Source: Ralstonia sp. 25mfcol4.1 (GTDB taxonomy: Bacteria > Pseudomonadota > Gammaproteobacteria > Burkholderiales > Burkholderiaceae). Taken from it: a stretch of DNA of 64,000 bases. The stretch is from positions 206,231 through 270,230 of the forward strand of contig NZ_FNJO01000010.1 in the NCBI RefSeq assembly GCF_900104095.1, in the 5' to 3' direction. The stretch's first letter is position 1. Every line of letters begins with the position of its first letter. Below are positions 43,529-51,784 of the stretch, piece by piece. The notes below the pieces were generated by a model. The model saw only the letters and a list, made by a program, of their open reading frames with translations, made no database searches and had not been told where the DNA came from. Made by a program: the position numbers and the translations under genes.

Positions 43529-43740
43529 GGGGCGTCTCCTCTCTTCCGGCTGTTTTCAGGCGCTTTCCGGGCGTGCGCAAGTGCACCCTGGCAGGCCGCC
43601 CCCACCGCCGGCGCCCACACCGCCAGACCACGTTGCGCGCCGGGTTTTGCTGTGGATTTATATTAGTGACGCGCTGCGTGCTCCGGAAGAGGGTCTACCC
43701 GCCGTTCGAGCCGCCCTACTAATTCTTCAGAACTCCCGAT

Positions 43741-44637
43741 ATGCGCTCCGAAGACGAGATCCCCGCCCTCACCACCGACCAGCGCGATGCCTGGCTCGAA
43801 CGGATCGGCATCGGCAACGACGCCGCCCTGCTGCCCACCCTGGACACGCTGAATATCCTGATCGGCGCCCACCTCCGGCACATCCCGTTCGAGAACCTGA
43901 CACCACTCGTGGGCTGGCCCGTGAATATCGATCTGCCGGCGGTATTCGACAAGCTCGTGGCGCAGCGGCGTGGCGGCTACTGTTTCGAGCTGAACACACT
44001 GTTTTGCGCAGGCCTCAAGGCGCTGGGATTCGCGGTGACGCCGCTGGCTGCCCGCGTGCGCTGGAACGTGCCCGACGAGCGCCCGACGGGGCTGTCGCAC
44101 ATGCTGCTGCGCGTGGAAGTGGCGCACGAAAGCCATGTGGCGGACGTCGGCTTTGGCGGACCCACGCCAGACCGTGCGCTGGCGCTGTCACTGCCGGCGC
44201 CTGCCGCATCGCCGTACCGGCTGGTGCCGACGCCACCCGCCGTGGCCGGCACGGGCTTCAATTCGTATGATCTGGCCGTGCGCAACCTTGACGGGAATGC
44301 TGACGATGCAGAGGCCTGGCGCGTGCTGTATCGCTTCGACCTGACGCCGCAGCCGCAAATCGACTACGTGGCACGCAACTGGTACGTCTCGACGCATCCC
44401 GACAGCCACTTCACGCAGAGGCTGATCGCCGCCCGCACGGGCGCCGACGGCACGCGGCTGTCGCTCGGCAACGGCAGCCTGACCGAGCGCAGGCCGGACG
44501 GAACGGTGCGAAAGACCGACCTGGCGACGGCCGACGACGTCATCGACGTCCTGGCCGACCGCTTCGGCATCCGTATCGACGACGACCTGCGCGCCGCGCT
44601 GGCGGCGCGGCTGCCGGCCGTGCTGGCAACCCCCTAG
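43741..44637 (+). CDS. nat: Arylamine N-acetyltransferase
   Basis: 298 residues. The catalytic triad is in place: Cys81 in RRGGYCFELNTLF, His120 in PTGLSHMLLRVE and Asp135 in SHVADVGFGGP. The HIPFENLTPL motif upstream is typical. It transfers acetyl from acetyl-CoA to arylamines and arylhydrazines. No ribosome site is evident before ATG 43741. Stands alone; the SDR/acyl-CoA synthetase pair starts about 210 bases downstream. Confidence 0.93.
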   Translation: MRSEDEIPALTTDQRDAWLERIGIGNDAALLPTLDTLNILIGAHLRHIPFENLTPLVGWPVNIDLPAVFDKLVAQRRGGYCFELNTLFCAGLKALGFAVTPLAARVRWNVPDERPTGLSHMLLRVEVAHESHVADVGFGGPTPDRALALSLPAPAASPYRLVPTPPAVAGTGFNSYDLAVRNLDGNADDAEAWRVLYRFDLTPQPQIDYVARNWYVSTHPDSHFTQRLIAARTGADGTRLSLGNGSLTERRPDGTVRKTDLATADDVIDVLADRFGIRIDDDLRAALAARLPAVLATP

Positions 44638-44689
44638 CGTGCGCGCCGGGCCGCCCCGGCCGGGCCGGAAGTCCCGCGCTGCGGCACGG

Positions 44690-44706
44690 TTCATGCATCG
44701 CATGAA
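44690..44706. promoter_or_regulatory. Inverted repeat upstream of the SDR/acyl-CoA synthetase pair
   Basis: TTCATG, five bases, then CATGAA: exact 6-base arms, about 145 bases upstream of the SDR start at 44850 in the 212-base gap after nat. A regulator site is possible; nothing identifies the regulator. Confidence 0.3.
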
Positions 44707-44849
44707 TTGCCCGCAGAAAGTTTGCTGATATCGGCCCTGCCGCGCGAGTCGGGCTGTGGACTGGAAAAGCACGCCTGCCCATAATGTCCCGGCCAATTCA
44801 CGATTCAGGCGGCGGCCACGACCGCTGCCCATCCACATCAGGAGACACC

Positions 44850-45614
44850 ATGTCATTGTTCGATCTGTCGGGCAAGGTTGCCATCATCACCGGGTCCTCG
44901 CGCGGTATCGGCCGGGCCATTGCCGAGCAAATGGCCGTCCAGGGCGCCAAGGTCGTCATCTCGTCGCGCAAGGCCGAGGCCTGCCAGGAGGTGGCCGATG
45001 CCATCAATGCGCAACACGGCGCCGGCACCGCGCTGGCCGTGGCCGCCAACATCTCGTCCAAGGAAGCGCTGCAAAACCTCGTCGACGAAACGAACCGCAC
45101 CTTCGGCAAGGTCGACATCCTGGTCTGCAACGCCGCGTCGAACCCCTACTACGGGCCGATGAGCGGTGTGTCGGACGACCAGTTCCGCAAGGTGCTGGAC
45201 AACAACGTGATCTCGAACCACTGGCTGATCCAGATGGTGGCCCCGCAGATGATCGACCGCAAGGAAGGCTCGATCATCATCGTGTCGTCGATCGGCGGCC
45301 TGCGCGGATCGCCCACGATTGGCGTCTACAACGTCTCGAAGGCGGCCGACTTCCAGCTGGCGCGCAACCTGGCCGTGGAGTTCGGACCGCACAACGTGCG
45401 CGTGAACTGCATCGCGCCGGGCCTGATCAGGACCGATTTCGCCAAGGCGCTGTGGGAGGACCCCGTGCGCTACAAGCAATCCACCGAAAACGCGCCGCTG
45501 CGCCGCATCGGCGAGCCGGTGGAAATCGCCGGCGCGGCATGCTTCCTGGCGTCGGCGGCCAGCACGTTCATGACGGGCCAGGCCATGGTGGTAGATGGGG
45601 GCGTCACGATCTGA
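44850..45614 (+). CDS. SDR family oxidoreductase
   Basis: 254 residues from ATG 44850 with AGGAGACACC upstream. Cofactor loop AIITGSSRGIGRAIAEQM; NAASNP in place of NNAG; catalytic Ser in VSSIGGLRGS and Tyr/Lys in YNVSKAADF; ending GQAMVVDGGVTI. It belongs to the group of SDRs acting on small alcohols, hydroxyacyl chains or quinols. An acyl-CoA synthetase follows after 24 bases, so the two form an operon that probably oxidises and activates the same compound. Confidence 0.9.
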   Translation: MSLFDLSGKVAIITGSSRGIGRAIAEQMAVQGAKVVISSRKAEACQEVADAINAQHGAGTALAVAANISSKEALQNLVDETNRTFGKVDILVCNAASNPYYGPMSGVSDDQFRKVLDNNVISNHWLIQMVAPQMIDRKEGSIIIVSSIGGLRGSPTIGVYNVSKAADFQLARNLAVEFGPHNVRVNCIAPGLIRTDFAKALWEDPVRYKQSTENAPLRRIGEPVEIAGAACFLASAASTFMTGQAMVVDGGVTI

Positions 45615-45638
45615 TCTGTCTTGCGCGGGAGGCAACGC

Positions 45639-47402
45639 ATGTCGCAACATCAGCAACTGCAGCAACCCTCGCCGGCCGGCCCGCAGTGGCCGGTCATGTC
45701 GATTGCCGAGGCGCACGCCCGGCTGACCGCCTCCGGTGCGCCGTTCGAAACCGAGACGCGTGTGATCCGGGGCATTCCCACCACGGTCTGGAAAAACGCG
45801 CCGCCCACGCTGCGGGACCTGTTCCTGGTCGCCGCCGCCTGGGGCGAAAAGACGTTCGTGGTCTACGAGGACGAACGGGTCAGCTATCGCGCATTCGCGC
45901 TGGCCGCCACTGCGCTTGCGCACCAGCTGGTGCGCGACGGCGTGCGCAAGGGCGACCGCGTGGCCGTGGCCATGCGTAACCTGCCCGAGTGGCCCGTGGC
46001 ACTCTATGCCGGGCTGCTGACGGGGGCCATCGCCACGCCGCTCAACGCGTGGTGGACCGGCCCCGAACTCGAATACGGCCTGCTGGATTCGGGCAGCCGC
46101 ATCGCCATCGTCGATCACGAGCGGCTTGACCGTATCCTTGAGCACCTGCCGAACTGCCCCGCGCTGGAACGCATCTATGTGTCCCGCGCGCCGGCTGACG
46201 CCAAGTTCGACGACCCGCGCATCGTGCCGCTGGCCTCGGTGATCGGTGACTCCGGTGCCTGGCCGTCGCTGCCGTCGCAATCTCTGCCGCTGGTGCCGCT
46301 CGACCCCGAAGACGACGCCACGATCTTCTATACGTCGGGCACCACGGGCAAACCCAAGGGCGCCGTCGGCACCCACCGCAACGCCTGCTCGGTGGCCGTC
46401 TGCGCGCAGTTCAGCCCGCTGCGCAACCTGCTGCGGCGTGGCGAGCCGGTGCCCGAGCCGAATCCCGATGCTCCACAGAAGGCCGCGTTGCTGGCCGTGC
46501 CGTTCTTCCACGTCACCGGCTGCATGTCCGTGCTCAACGGGGCGCTGGCAAGCGGCGGCAAAATCGTGCTGATGTATCGCTGGGACACCCTGCGCGCCAT
46601 GGAACTGATCGAACGCGAGCGATGCACCTCGGCCGGCGGCGTGCCCACCATCGCCTGGCAGATCATCGAACATCCGCGGCGCGACGAATTCGACTTGACG
46701 TCGCTCGAAAACGTCCATTATGGCGGCGCGCCGGCATCACCCGAACTGGTCCGACGGATCAAGGAGGCGTTTCCGAACGCCGCGCCCGGCATCGGGTGGG
46801 GCATGACGGAAACGTCCGCCACGTTCACCAGCCACAGCGCCGACGAGTACATTCACCGGCCGGACGCCAGCGGCCCCGCGCTGCCGATCGGCGAGATGAA
46901 GATCGACGACGGCTTCGGCAATGCGCTGCCGCCCGGCGAGATCGGCGAACTGATGGTGCGCGGCGCCAACGTCGTGCATGGCTACTGGAACAAGCCCGAG
47001 GCCACGGCGAAGACCTTTGTCGATGGATGGCTGCACACCGGCGACGTGGCGCGGCTGGACGAGGAAGGGTTTCTCTACATCGTCGACCGCATGAAGGACA
47101 TGCTGATCCGTGGCGGCGAGAACATCTACTGCATCGAGGTGGAAAGCGCGCTGTATGCGCATCCGGCTGTCATGGATGCTGCCGTGGTCGGCATTGCGCA
47201 CCGGACGCTGGGCGAGGAGCCGGGCGCAGTGGTCAGCCTGAAGCCGGGCGCGCGCGCCACCGAAGTGGAGCTGCAGGATTTCGTGCGCCAGCAGCTCGCC
47301 GCGTTCAAGGTGCCGGTGCGGATCATCGTCCGCGACGACATGCTGCCCCGCAATCCGAACGGCAAGATCCTGAAATCGAACCTGCGCAAGCTGTTCGAAT
47401 AG
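45639..47402 (+). CDS. Class I adenylate-forming acyl-CoA synthetase
   Basis: 587 residues from ATG 45639 with GGGAGGCAACGC upstream. Full ANL motifs: IFYTSGTTGKPKGAVGTHRN, GIGWGMTETSATFTSH, DGWLHTGDVARLDEEGFLYI, DRMKDMLIRGGENIYCIEVE and the catalytic Lys in PNGKILKSNLRKLFE. The FHVTGCMSVLNGALASGGKI stretch is typical of long- and medium-chain and aryl acid ligases. It makes acyl-CoA and AMP from an acid. Co-transcribed with the preceding SDR. Confidence 0.92.
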   Translation: MSQHQQLQQPSPAGPQWPVMSIAEAHARLTASGAPFETETRVIRGIPTTVWKNAPPTLRDLFLVAAAWGEKTFVVYEDERVSYRAFALAATALAHQLVRDGVRKGDRVAVAMRNLPEWPVALYAGLLTGAIATPLNAWWTGPELEYGLLDSGSRIAIVDHERLDRILEHLPNCPALERIYVSRAPADAKFDDPRIVPLASVIGDSGAWPSLPSQSLPLVPLDPEDDATIFYTSGTTGKPKGAVGTHRNACSVAVCAQFSPLRNLLRRGEPVPEPNPDAPQKAALLAVPFFHVTGCMSVLNGALASGGKIVLMYRWDTLRAMELIERERCTSAGGVPTIAWQIIEHPRRDEFDLTSLENVHYGGAPASPELVRRIKEAFPNAAPGIGWGMTETSATFTSHSADEYIHRPDASGPALPIGEMKIDDGFGNALPPGEIGELMVRGANVVHGYWNKPEATAKTFVDGWLHTGDVARLDEEGFLYIVDRMKDMLIRGGENIYCIEVESALYAHPAVMDAAVVGIAHRTLGEEPGAVVSLKPGARATEVELQDFVRQQLAAFKVPVRIIVRDDMLPRNPNGKILKSNLRKLFE

Positions 47403-47409
47403 GAAGGCC

Positions 47410-47433
47410 GGCGTCGCAACACTCGGCGACGCC
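47410..47433. terminator. GC-rich hairpin between convergent genes
   Basis: GGCGTCGC and GCGACGCC form a perfect 8-base-pair stem around an 8-base loop, in the 40-base gap between the synthetase and creA stops. There is no T-run, so it is a weak or Rho-assisted terminator at best. Confidence 0.4.
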
Positions 47434-47442
47434 CCGAGGCCG

Positions 47443-47931
47443 TCACTTCACGGGGATCGGCGTCCCGGCAGGCACCGGCACGGCCGTCACCGCGTTCTGC
47501 GGGCTGCCGCTGACGATGCGGTCCGAATAGGTCAGGTAGACCAGCGTATTGCGCTTGCGATCCACCGCGCGCACCACGTGCAGGGTCTTGAACAGGATCG
47601 ACATGCGTTCGGAGAACACGTCCTCCTGCGCCTTGAGCGGGCCCTTGAACGCGATCGTTCCCACCTGCCGGCAGGCAATCGAGGCCTCGGGCGGGTCTTC
47701 GGCCATGCCGAACGTCCCTTTGATGCCGCCGGTACGGGCTCGCGACACGTAGCATGTCACCCCTTCCACCTGCGGATCGTCGTAGGCCTCGATCACGACC
47801 TTGTCCGACCCCGTCACCCGGAAATTCGTCGAAACGCTGCCGATTTCCTCGGCCTGGGCGGCACCCAGCAGCGCGGCCAGGCTACATGCCAGCCCCGCTG
47901 TCACGACGGCACGCAACGGCCTTTGCGTCAT
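47443..47931 (-). CDS. creA: CreA family periplasmic protein
   Basis: 162 residues. Signal peptide (VVTAGLACSLAALLGAAQAE) then the CreA core: IGSVSTNFRVTGSDKVVIEA, VEGVTCYVSRARTGGIKG, DPPEASIACRQVG and SERMSILFKTLHVVRAVD, ending YLTYSDRIVSGSPQNAVTAV. Two Cys in the core are conserved. Exported protein of unknown function. The start overlaps the thioesterase stop in ATGA, so it is second in a two-gene operon. Confidence 0.9.
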   Translation of the reverse strand: MTQRPLRAVVTAGLACSLAALLGAAQAEEIGSVSTNFRVTGSDKVVIEAYDDPQVEGVTCYVSRARTGGIKGTFGMAEDPPEASIACRQVGTIAFKGPLKAQEDVFSERMSILFKTLHVVRAVDRKRNTLVYLTYSDRIVSGSPQNAVTAVPVPAGTPIPVK

Positions 47932-48416
47932 TCGGTGGTCGCCCCTTTGATCTCGTCGTGGCGGCGCTCCATTTCCTGGCGCAGCGCACGACGCTGCTTG
48001 GCGGCTTCGAAGCGTTGGCGCTCCACCTCGTCACGCGGCTGCAGCGGCGGCACTTCGGCCGGCGTGCCGTTGTCGTCCACGGCCACCATCGTGAAATAGC
48101 AGCTGTTGGTGTGGCGCACCACCTTGCTGCGGATGTTCTCGGTCACCACCTTGATGCCGATCTCCATCGAGCTGCGGCCCGTGAAGTTCACCGCCGCCAG
48201 GAACGTCACCAGTTCGCCGACGTGAATCGGCTGGCGAAACACCACCTGGTCGACCGACAGCGTCACGACATACCGTCCGGCATAGCGGCTCGCGCAGGCG
48301 TAGGCCACCATATCCAGGTACTTGAGGATGGTGCCGCCGTGGACGTTGCCGGAAAAATTGGCCATGTCCGGCGTCATCAGCACGGTCATGGACAGCTGGT
48401 GGGACAGATCATTCAT
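47928..48416 (-). CDS. Acyl-CoA thioesterase, hotdog fold (YciA-like)
   Basis: 162 residues from ATG 48416 (MNDLSHQLSMTVLMTPDMAN); a TTG seven codons upstream is also in frame. Hotdog marks: ANFSGNVHGGTILKYLDMVA (the HGG active-site helix), VVTLSVDQVVFRQPIHVGEL and RSSMEIGIKVVTENI. The C-terminal 40 residues are a charged helix (EVERQRFEAAKQRRALRQEM). It hydrolyses acyl-CoA thioesters in the cytoplasm. Upstream partner of creA. Confidence 0.9.
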   Translation of the reverse strand: MNDLSHQLSMTVLMTPDMANFSGNVHGGTILKYLDMVAYACASRYAGRYVVTLSVDQVVFRQPIHVGELVTFLAAVNFTGRSSMEIGIKVVTENIRSKVVRHTNSCYFTMVAVDDNGTPAEVPPLQPRDEVERQRFEAAKQRRALRQEMERRHDEIKGATTE

Positions 48417-48543
48417 CGCAGAAAATCCAGAAATCAAGCCTGAGGCGCGGGCAGTGTAACCCGCTGGGCCGGGTCATGGCATATCGGATGGCGCAATTTC
48501 CGCCGCGAAGCAGCAAAACAGTCTGAATATACTGCGGGATAAA

Positions 48544-48573
48544 TAAAAAAAGCGGCCCGGCAGGCCGCTTTCT
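48544..48573 (-). terminator. Intrinsic terminator of the HU gene
   Basis: On the minus strand AAAGCGGCC, a short loop and GGCCGCTT are followed by a run of seven T, about 32 bases after the HU stop at 48605. The mirrored A-run would also weakly stop transcripts from the other side. Confidence 0.88.
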
Positions 48574-48604
48574 GTACTTCCGTAACGCTCTGGACGCGAT
48601 GCGC

Positions 48605-48886
48605 TTACTTCTTCTTGTTCACGGCGTCCTTGAAACCCTGGCCGGCCGAGAACTTCACCGTCTTGGCGGCCGGGATCTTGATCGTTTCGCCGGTGCGCGG
48701 GTTGCGACCGGTACGTGCAGCACGCTTGCCCGAGCTGAAGCTGCCAAAACCCACCAGCGTAACCGAGTCACCCTTCGCAACTGCCTTCTTGATACTGTCC
48801 AGCGCAGCGTTCAGCGCGCGCTCGGCGGCAGCGTTGCTGAGTTCTGCTTCCGCGGCGATGGCCGATACCAGTTCACCTTTATTCAT
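48605..48886 (-). CDS. hupB: DNA-binding protein HU
   Basis: 93 residues from ATG 48886 ([20 protein letters not shown]), the standard HU length. The DNA-binding arm is [20 protein letters not shown] with [17 protein letters not shown], ending FKDAVNKKK. It is a nucleoid-associated protein that bends DNA as a dimer. The leader holds a 28-base palindrome 31 bases upstream of the start. It is separate from the HU-H1 protein at 42295. Confidence 0.95.
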   Translation of the reverse strand: MNKGELVSAIAAEAELSNAAAERALNAALDSIKKAVAKGDSVTLVGFGSFSSGKRAARTGRNPRTGETIKIPAAKTVKFSAGQGFKDAVNKKK

Positions 48887-48916
48887 GGCTGATTTCCCTT
48901 GTTTGGTCGTCGTCAC

Positions 48917-48944
48917 CGGACTTTTGCCAAGTGGCAAAAGTCCG
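48917..48944. promoter_or_regulatory. Perfect 13-bp inverted repeat upstream of HU
   Basis: CGGACTTTTGCCA, two bases AG, then TGGCAAAAGTCCG: exact complementarity over 13 bases each side. It lies 31-58 bases upstream of the HU start. As RNA it would be a very stable hairpin in the leader; as DNA it is long enough for an operator. No T-run follows on the HU strand. Confidence 0.7.
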
Positions 48945-49199
48945 ATCGGCGCAGTCTAATCTGCCCTTTGCGGCTTGAGCAATCCCCAGTGGCACCGATG
49001 CAACGAAAACAGCCGGAAATCGTTCTCCGACAAGACTTAGCGGGGTTTTTACCCCTCTGTTTTTCGAATCGGAACATCACATTTGCGGATCGGGACGTAT
49101 CGGACGACGCACTTTATGAAATGGGCAGAATGTTGCCGATTATCCACTCGCATGCGCAATTTCCGCCCCTGATTTCCCGAAGGTTGAATGTCTGGCCAG

Positions 49200-49277
49200 C
49201 GCGCATTTTCGGTGCATCGCGGCGCCATGCACCATTCAGGCCCAGCTTCCCCCAACGTGATGCGTCTTTTTGGCGCA
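49200..49277 (+). promoter_or_regulatory. Three NtrC-like sites upstream of amt
   Basis: Against TGCACCA-N3-TGGTGCA: CGCGCATTTTCGGTGCA (49200-49216) keeps the right arm, TGCACCATTCAGGCCCA (49228-49244) keeps the whole left arm, and TGCGTCTTTTTGGCGCA (49261-49277) is symmetric with ten of fourteen matches. They lie about 120-200 bases before the sigma-54 promoter, a normal enhancer distance. The other parts of the 560-base gap 48887-49446 show no gene. Confidence 0.5.
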
Positions 49278-49397
49278 TCCTGCCCCACAATCGCCCGGCC
49301 CTCACCTCCGCCGGGCTATCGGTCGGGATGCCCCACTCGCCAGTCGGGTGCGTATCGCCCAGATTTGGCGCGGCATTCCCCGTTTCGCGCCAAAAAC

Positions 49398-49414
49398 TGG
49401 AACGCTAATTGCTT
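49398..49414 (+). promoter_or_regulatory. Sigma-54 promoter of amt
   Basis: TGGAACGCTAATTGCTT matches the -24/-12 consensus TGGCACG-N4-TTGCA with GG and GC at the required 10-base spacing (49399-49400 and 49411-49412). Transcription should begin near 49424, about 23 bases before the amt ATG. This implies expression under nitrogen limitation through RpoN. Confidence 0.75.
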
Positions 49415-49446
49415 ATCCGTGCTCCCATTTTGAGCATGAGATAACG

Positions 49447-50649
49447 ATGGACAACCTGAAGACAGGCACGGATGCCTTGTTCATCCTGCTGGGCGCGATC
49501 ATGGTGCTGGCAATGCACGCAGGGTTCGCATTCCTGGAGCTTGGCACGGTTCGCAAGAAGAACCAGGTCAATGCACTGGTAAAGATTCTGGTCGATTTCG
49601 CGGTGTCGACACTCGCCTACTTCTTCATCGGATACACCATCGCCTATGGCGTCCAGTTTTTTGCGGGCGCCGAGGTTCTGGCCGAGAAGAATGGCCACGA
49701 ACTGGTGAAATTCTTCTTCCTGGCCACGTTTGCCGCCGCCATTCCGGCGATTATCTCGGGCGGCATCGCGGAACGATCGCGTTTCAATCCGCAACTGATG
49801 GCGACCTTCGTCCTGGTGGGCTTTGTCTATCCGTTCTTCGAAGGCATCGTCTGGAACAACCGCCTCGGCGTGCAGGAGTGGCTGGCTGCGGTAACGGGCG
49901 CACCGTTCCATGACTTTGCCGGTTCGGTGGTCGTGCACGCGGTGGGCGGCTGGATCGCCCTCCCCGCCGTGCTGCTGCTGGGCGCCCGCCGTGGCCGTTA
50001 TCAGAAGGATGGCCGCATCAGCGCGCATCCGCCGTCGAACATCCCCTTTCTGGCGCTGGGCGCCTGGGTGCTGGCGGTGGGCTGGTTCGGCTTCAATGTG
50101 ATGAGCGCGCAGACCATCGACAAGATCAGCGGCCTGGTGGCCATCAATTCCCTGATGGCGATGGTTGGCGGCACGCTCGCCGCCTGGGCGGCCGGCCGCA
50201 ATGACCCGGGCTTCTCGTACAACGGCCCCCTGGCCGGGCTGGTGGCGGTCTGCGCGGGCTCCGACATCATGCATCCGCTGGGCGCACTGGTGACTGGCGC
50301 CGTGGCCGGCGTGCTGTTCGTCTATTTGTTTACGCTGGCCCAGAACAAATGGCATATCGACGATGTGCTGGGGGTCTGGCCGCTGCACGGCCTCTGCGGC
50401 GCCTGGGGCGGCATTGCCGCGGGCATTTTCGGCAGCCACCTGCTGGGCGGGATGGGCGGCGTGTCGTTGGTGTCGCAATTGGCGGGCACGCTGATGGGTA
50501 TCGTCGTCGCGCTGGTTGGCGGCACGGTGGTCTATGGCACGCTCAAGAAGCTGGTGGGCATCCGCCTGGACCCGGAAGAAGAATTCAATGGCGCCGACCT
50601 GACGCTGCACCGCATCTCGGCCACGCCGGAGCGTGAAACCAACTGGTAA
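49447..50649 (+). CDS. amtB: Ammonium transporter
   Basis: 400 residues from ATG 49447 with GAGATAAC upstream; there is no separate cleaved signal as in E. coli AmtB. Eleven helices; the pore twin histidines are in DFAGSVVVHAVGGW and PLHGLCGAWGGIAAGIF, and FFEGIVWNN and GFNVMSAQTIDK are conserved loops. It conducts ammonium into the cell as a trimer. No glnK lies beside it, unlike the usual glnK-amtB pair. A sigma-54 promoter and NtrC-like sites precede it, and a strong terminator follows. Confidence 0.93.
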   Translation: MDNLKTGTDALFILLGAIMVLAMHAGFAFLELGTVRKKNQVNALVKILVDFAVSTLAYFFIGYTIAYGVQFFAGAEVLAEKNGHELVKFFFLATFAAAIPAIISGGIAERSRFNPQLMATFVLVGFVYPFFEGIVWNNRLGVQEWLAAVTGAPFHDFAGSVVVHAVGGWIALPAVLLLGARRGRYQKDGRISAHPPSNIPFLALGAWVLAVGWFGFNVMSAQTIDKISGLVAINSLMAMVGGTLAAWAAGRNDPGFSYNGPLAGLVAVCAGSDIMHPLGALVTGAVAGVLFVYLFTLAQNKWHIDDVLGVWPLHGLCGAWGGIAAGIFGSHLLGGMGGVSLVSQLAGTLMGIVVALVGGTVVYGTLKKLVGIRLDPEEEFNGADLTLHRISATPERETNW

Positions 50650-50681
50650 GCCACGGATTTGCAAAGCATTACGAAAAAAAG

Positions 50682-50708
50682 CGGCCGGGCATTAACCCGG
50701 CCGTTTTT
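50682..50708 (+). terminator. Intrinsic terminator of amt
   Basis: CGGCCGGG and CCCGGCCG pair around CATTAA, followed by five T, 33 bases after the amt stop. A run of seven A before the stem would let it work in reverse as well. Confidence 0.9.
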
Positions 50709-50882
50709 ACTTGGCGCGCAAAAAAGATTGACTTGAACTTTCGGGCGTGGGCGCCCAATAATGCCCTTGCCGTTTCCGCAAACGCCGACACAGGCGTGCC
50801 TTGTGATCCTGACATTATCGACAGCATCCTTTCGTTTTCGCTGTCCCTGTTTTTCCTGCCCGTAAATCACAGGAGCATGTTC

Positions 50883-51743
50883 ATGGATACCACCTCGCTG
50901 CAAAGCATCCGCGACGTCATTTACAGCTACGCCACCATATTCGGTGTGAAAATCCTCGCCGCGCTGGCGTTCTGGGTGGTGGGCCGCTGGCTGATTCATT
51001 TCGTGGTACGGCTCGTACAGAATTCGCTCGCCAAGCAAAGCGTCGACCCCACGCTGCTGCGCTATGTCGGATCGATCGTCACCGTCACGCTGAATGTCGT
51101 GCTGGTGATCGGCATCCTCGGATACTTCGGCATCCAGACCACCACATTCGCGGCGCTGATCGCGGCGGCGGGCGTGGCCATCGGCATGGCGTGGTCCGGA
51201 CTGATGTCCAACTTCGCTGCCGGAGCGTTCCTGGTTGTCCTGCGGCCGTTCAAGGTGGGCGATTTCGTGACCGTGGGCGGCGTGACCGGCACGGTGCGCG
51301 AAATTGGCCTTTTTGCGACGTCGCTCGATACCCCGGACAACGTCCTGACCGTGGTCGGCAACAACAAGATCTTCAGCGACACGATCCAGAACTTCACGGC
51401 CAACCCGTTCCGGCGCGTGGAACTGAAGGCGCAACTGGCCGGCACCACCGACGCCGTGGCGGCCATCGCGCTGCTCAAGGAAAAACTGGCCGCCATCCCG
51501 AACGTGCTGGCCGAACCGGCGGTCGATGTCGAGATCCTGGAATTCACGCTGGTGGGCCCGGTGCTGGCGGTACGCCCGTACTGCCACAACGACCACTACT
51601 GGCAGGTGTACTTCGACACCAATCGGACGATCCGCGACAGCTTCGGCGCGGCCGGCTTTGCCGCCCCGATGCCGGCACAGATGGTGGTCATGCAGAATGC
51701 ACCGGCCGTGCCGTTGACGCAGCCGGCCAACCAGGCCGCCTGA
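50883..51743 (+). CDS. Small-conductance mechanosensitive channel (MscS family)
   Basis: 286 residues from ATG 50883, seven bases after AGGAG; another ATG two codons earlier is too close to that site. Three helices, with the pore-lining TM3 in AAGVAIGMAWSGLMSNFAAG followed by AFLVVLRPFKVGDFVTVGGV and GTVREIGLFATSLDTPDNVL, the beta domain. It opens on membrane tension to release solutes during osmotic downshock. The length equals E. coli MscS. Stands alone between amt and the convergent MFS gene. Confidence 0.93.
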   Translation: MDTTSLQSIRDVIYSYATIFGVKILAALAFWVVGRWLIHFVVRLVQNSLAKQSVDPTLLRYVGSIVTVTLNVVLVIGILGYFGIQTTTFAALIAAAGVAIGMAWSGLMSNFAAGAFLVVLRPFKVGDFVTVGGVTGTVREIGLFATSLDTPDNVLTVVGNNKIFSDTIQNFTANPFRRVELKAQLAGTTDAVAAIALLKEKLAAIPNVLAEPAVDVEILEFTLVGPVLAVRPYCHNDHYWQVYFDTNRTIRDSFGAAGFAAPMPAQMVVMQNAPAVPLTQPANQAA

Positions 51744-51784
51744 GCCGGGAGCCCGGCGCACCCCGGGGCCATCGCCCCGAACGA

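Noticed and set aside
49211..49237. GGTGCAT ... ATGCACC inverted repeat upstream of amt
   Set aside because: The arms are in the opposite order to an NtrC site and spaced too far apart; they are better read as parts of two separate NtrC-like sites.
49362..49378. TTGGCGCGGCATTCCCC as a second sigma-54 promoter
   Set aside because: It has a GG at the -24 position but lacks GC at -12; the element at 49398 is much better.
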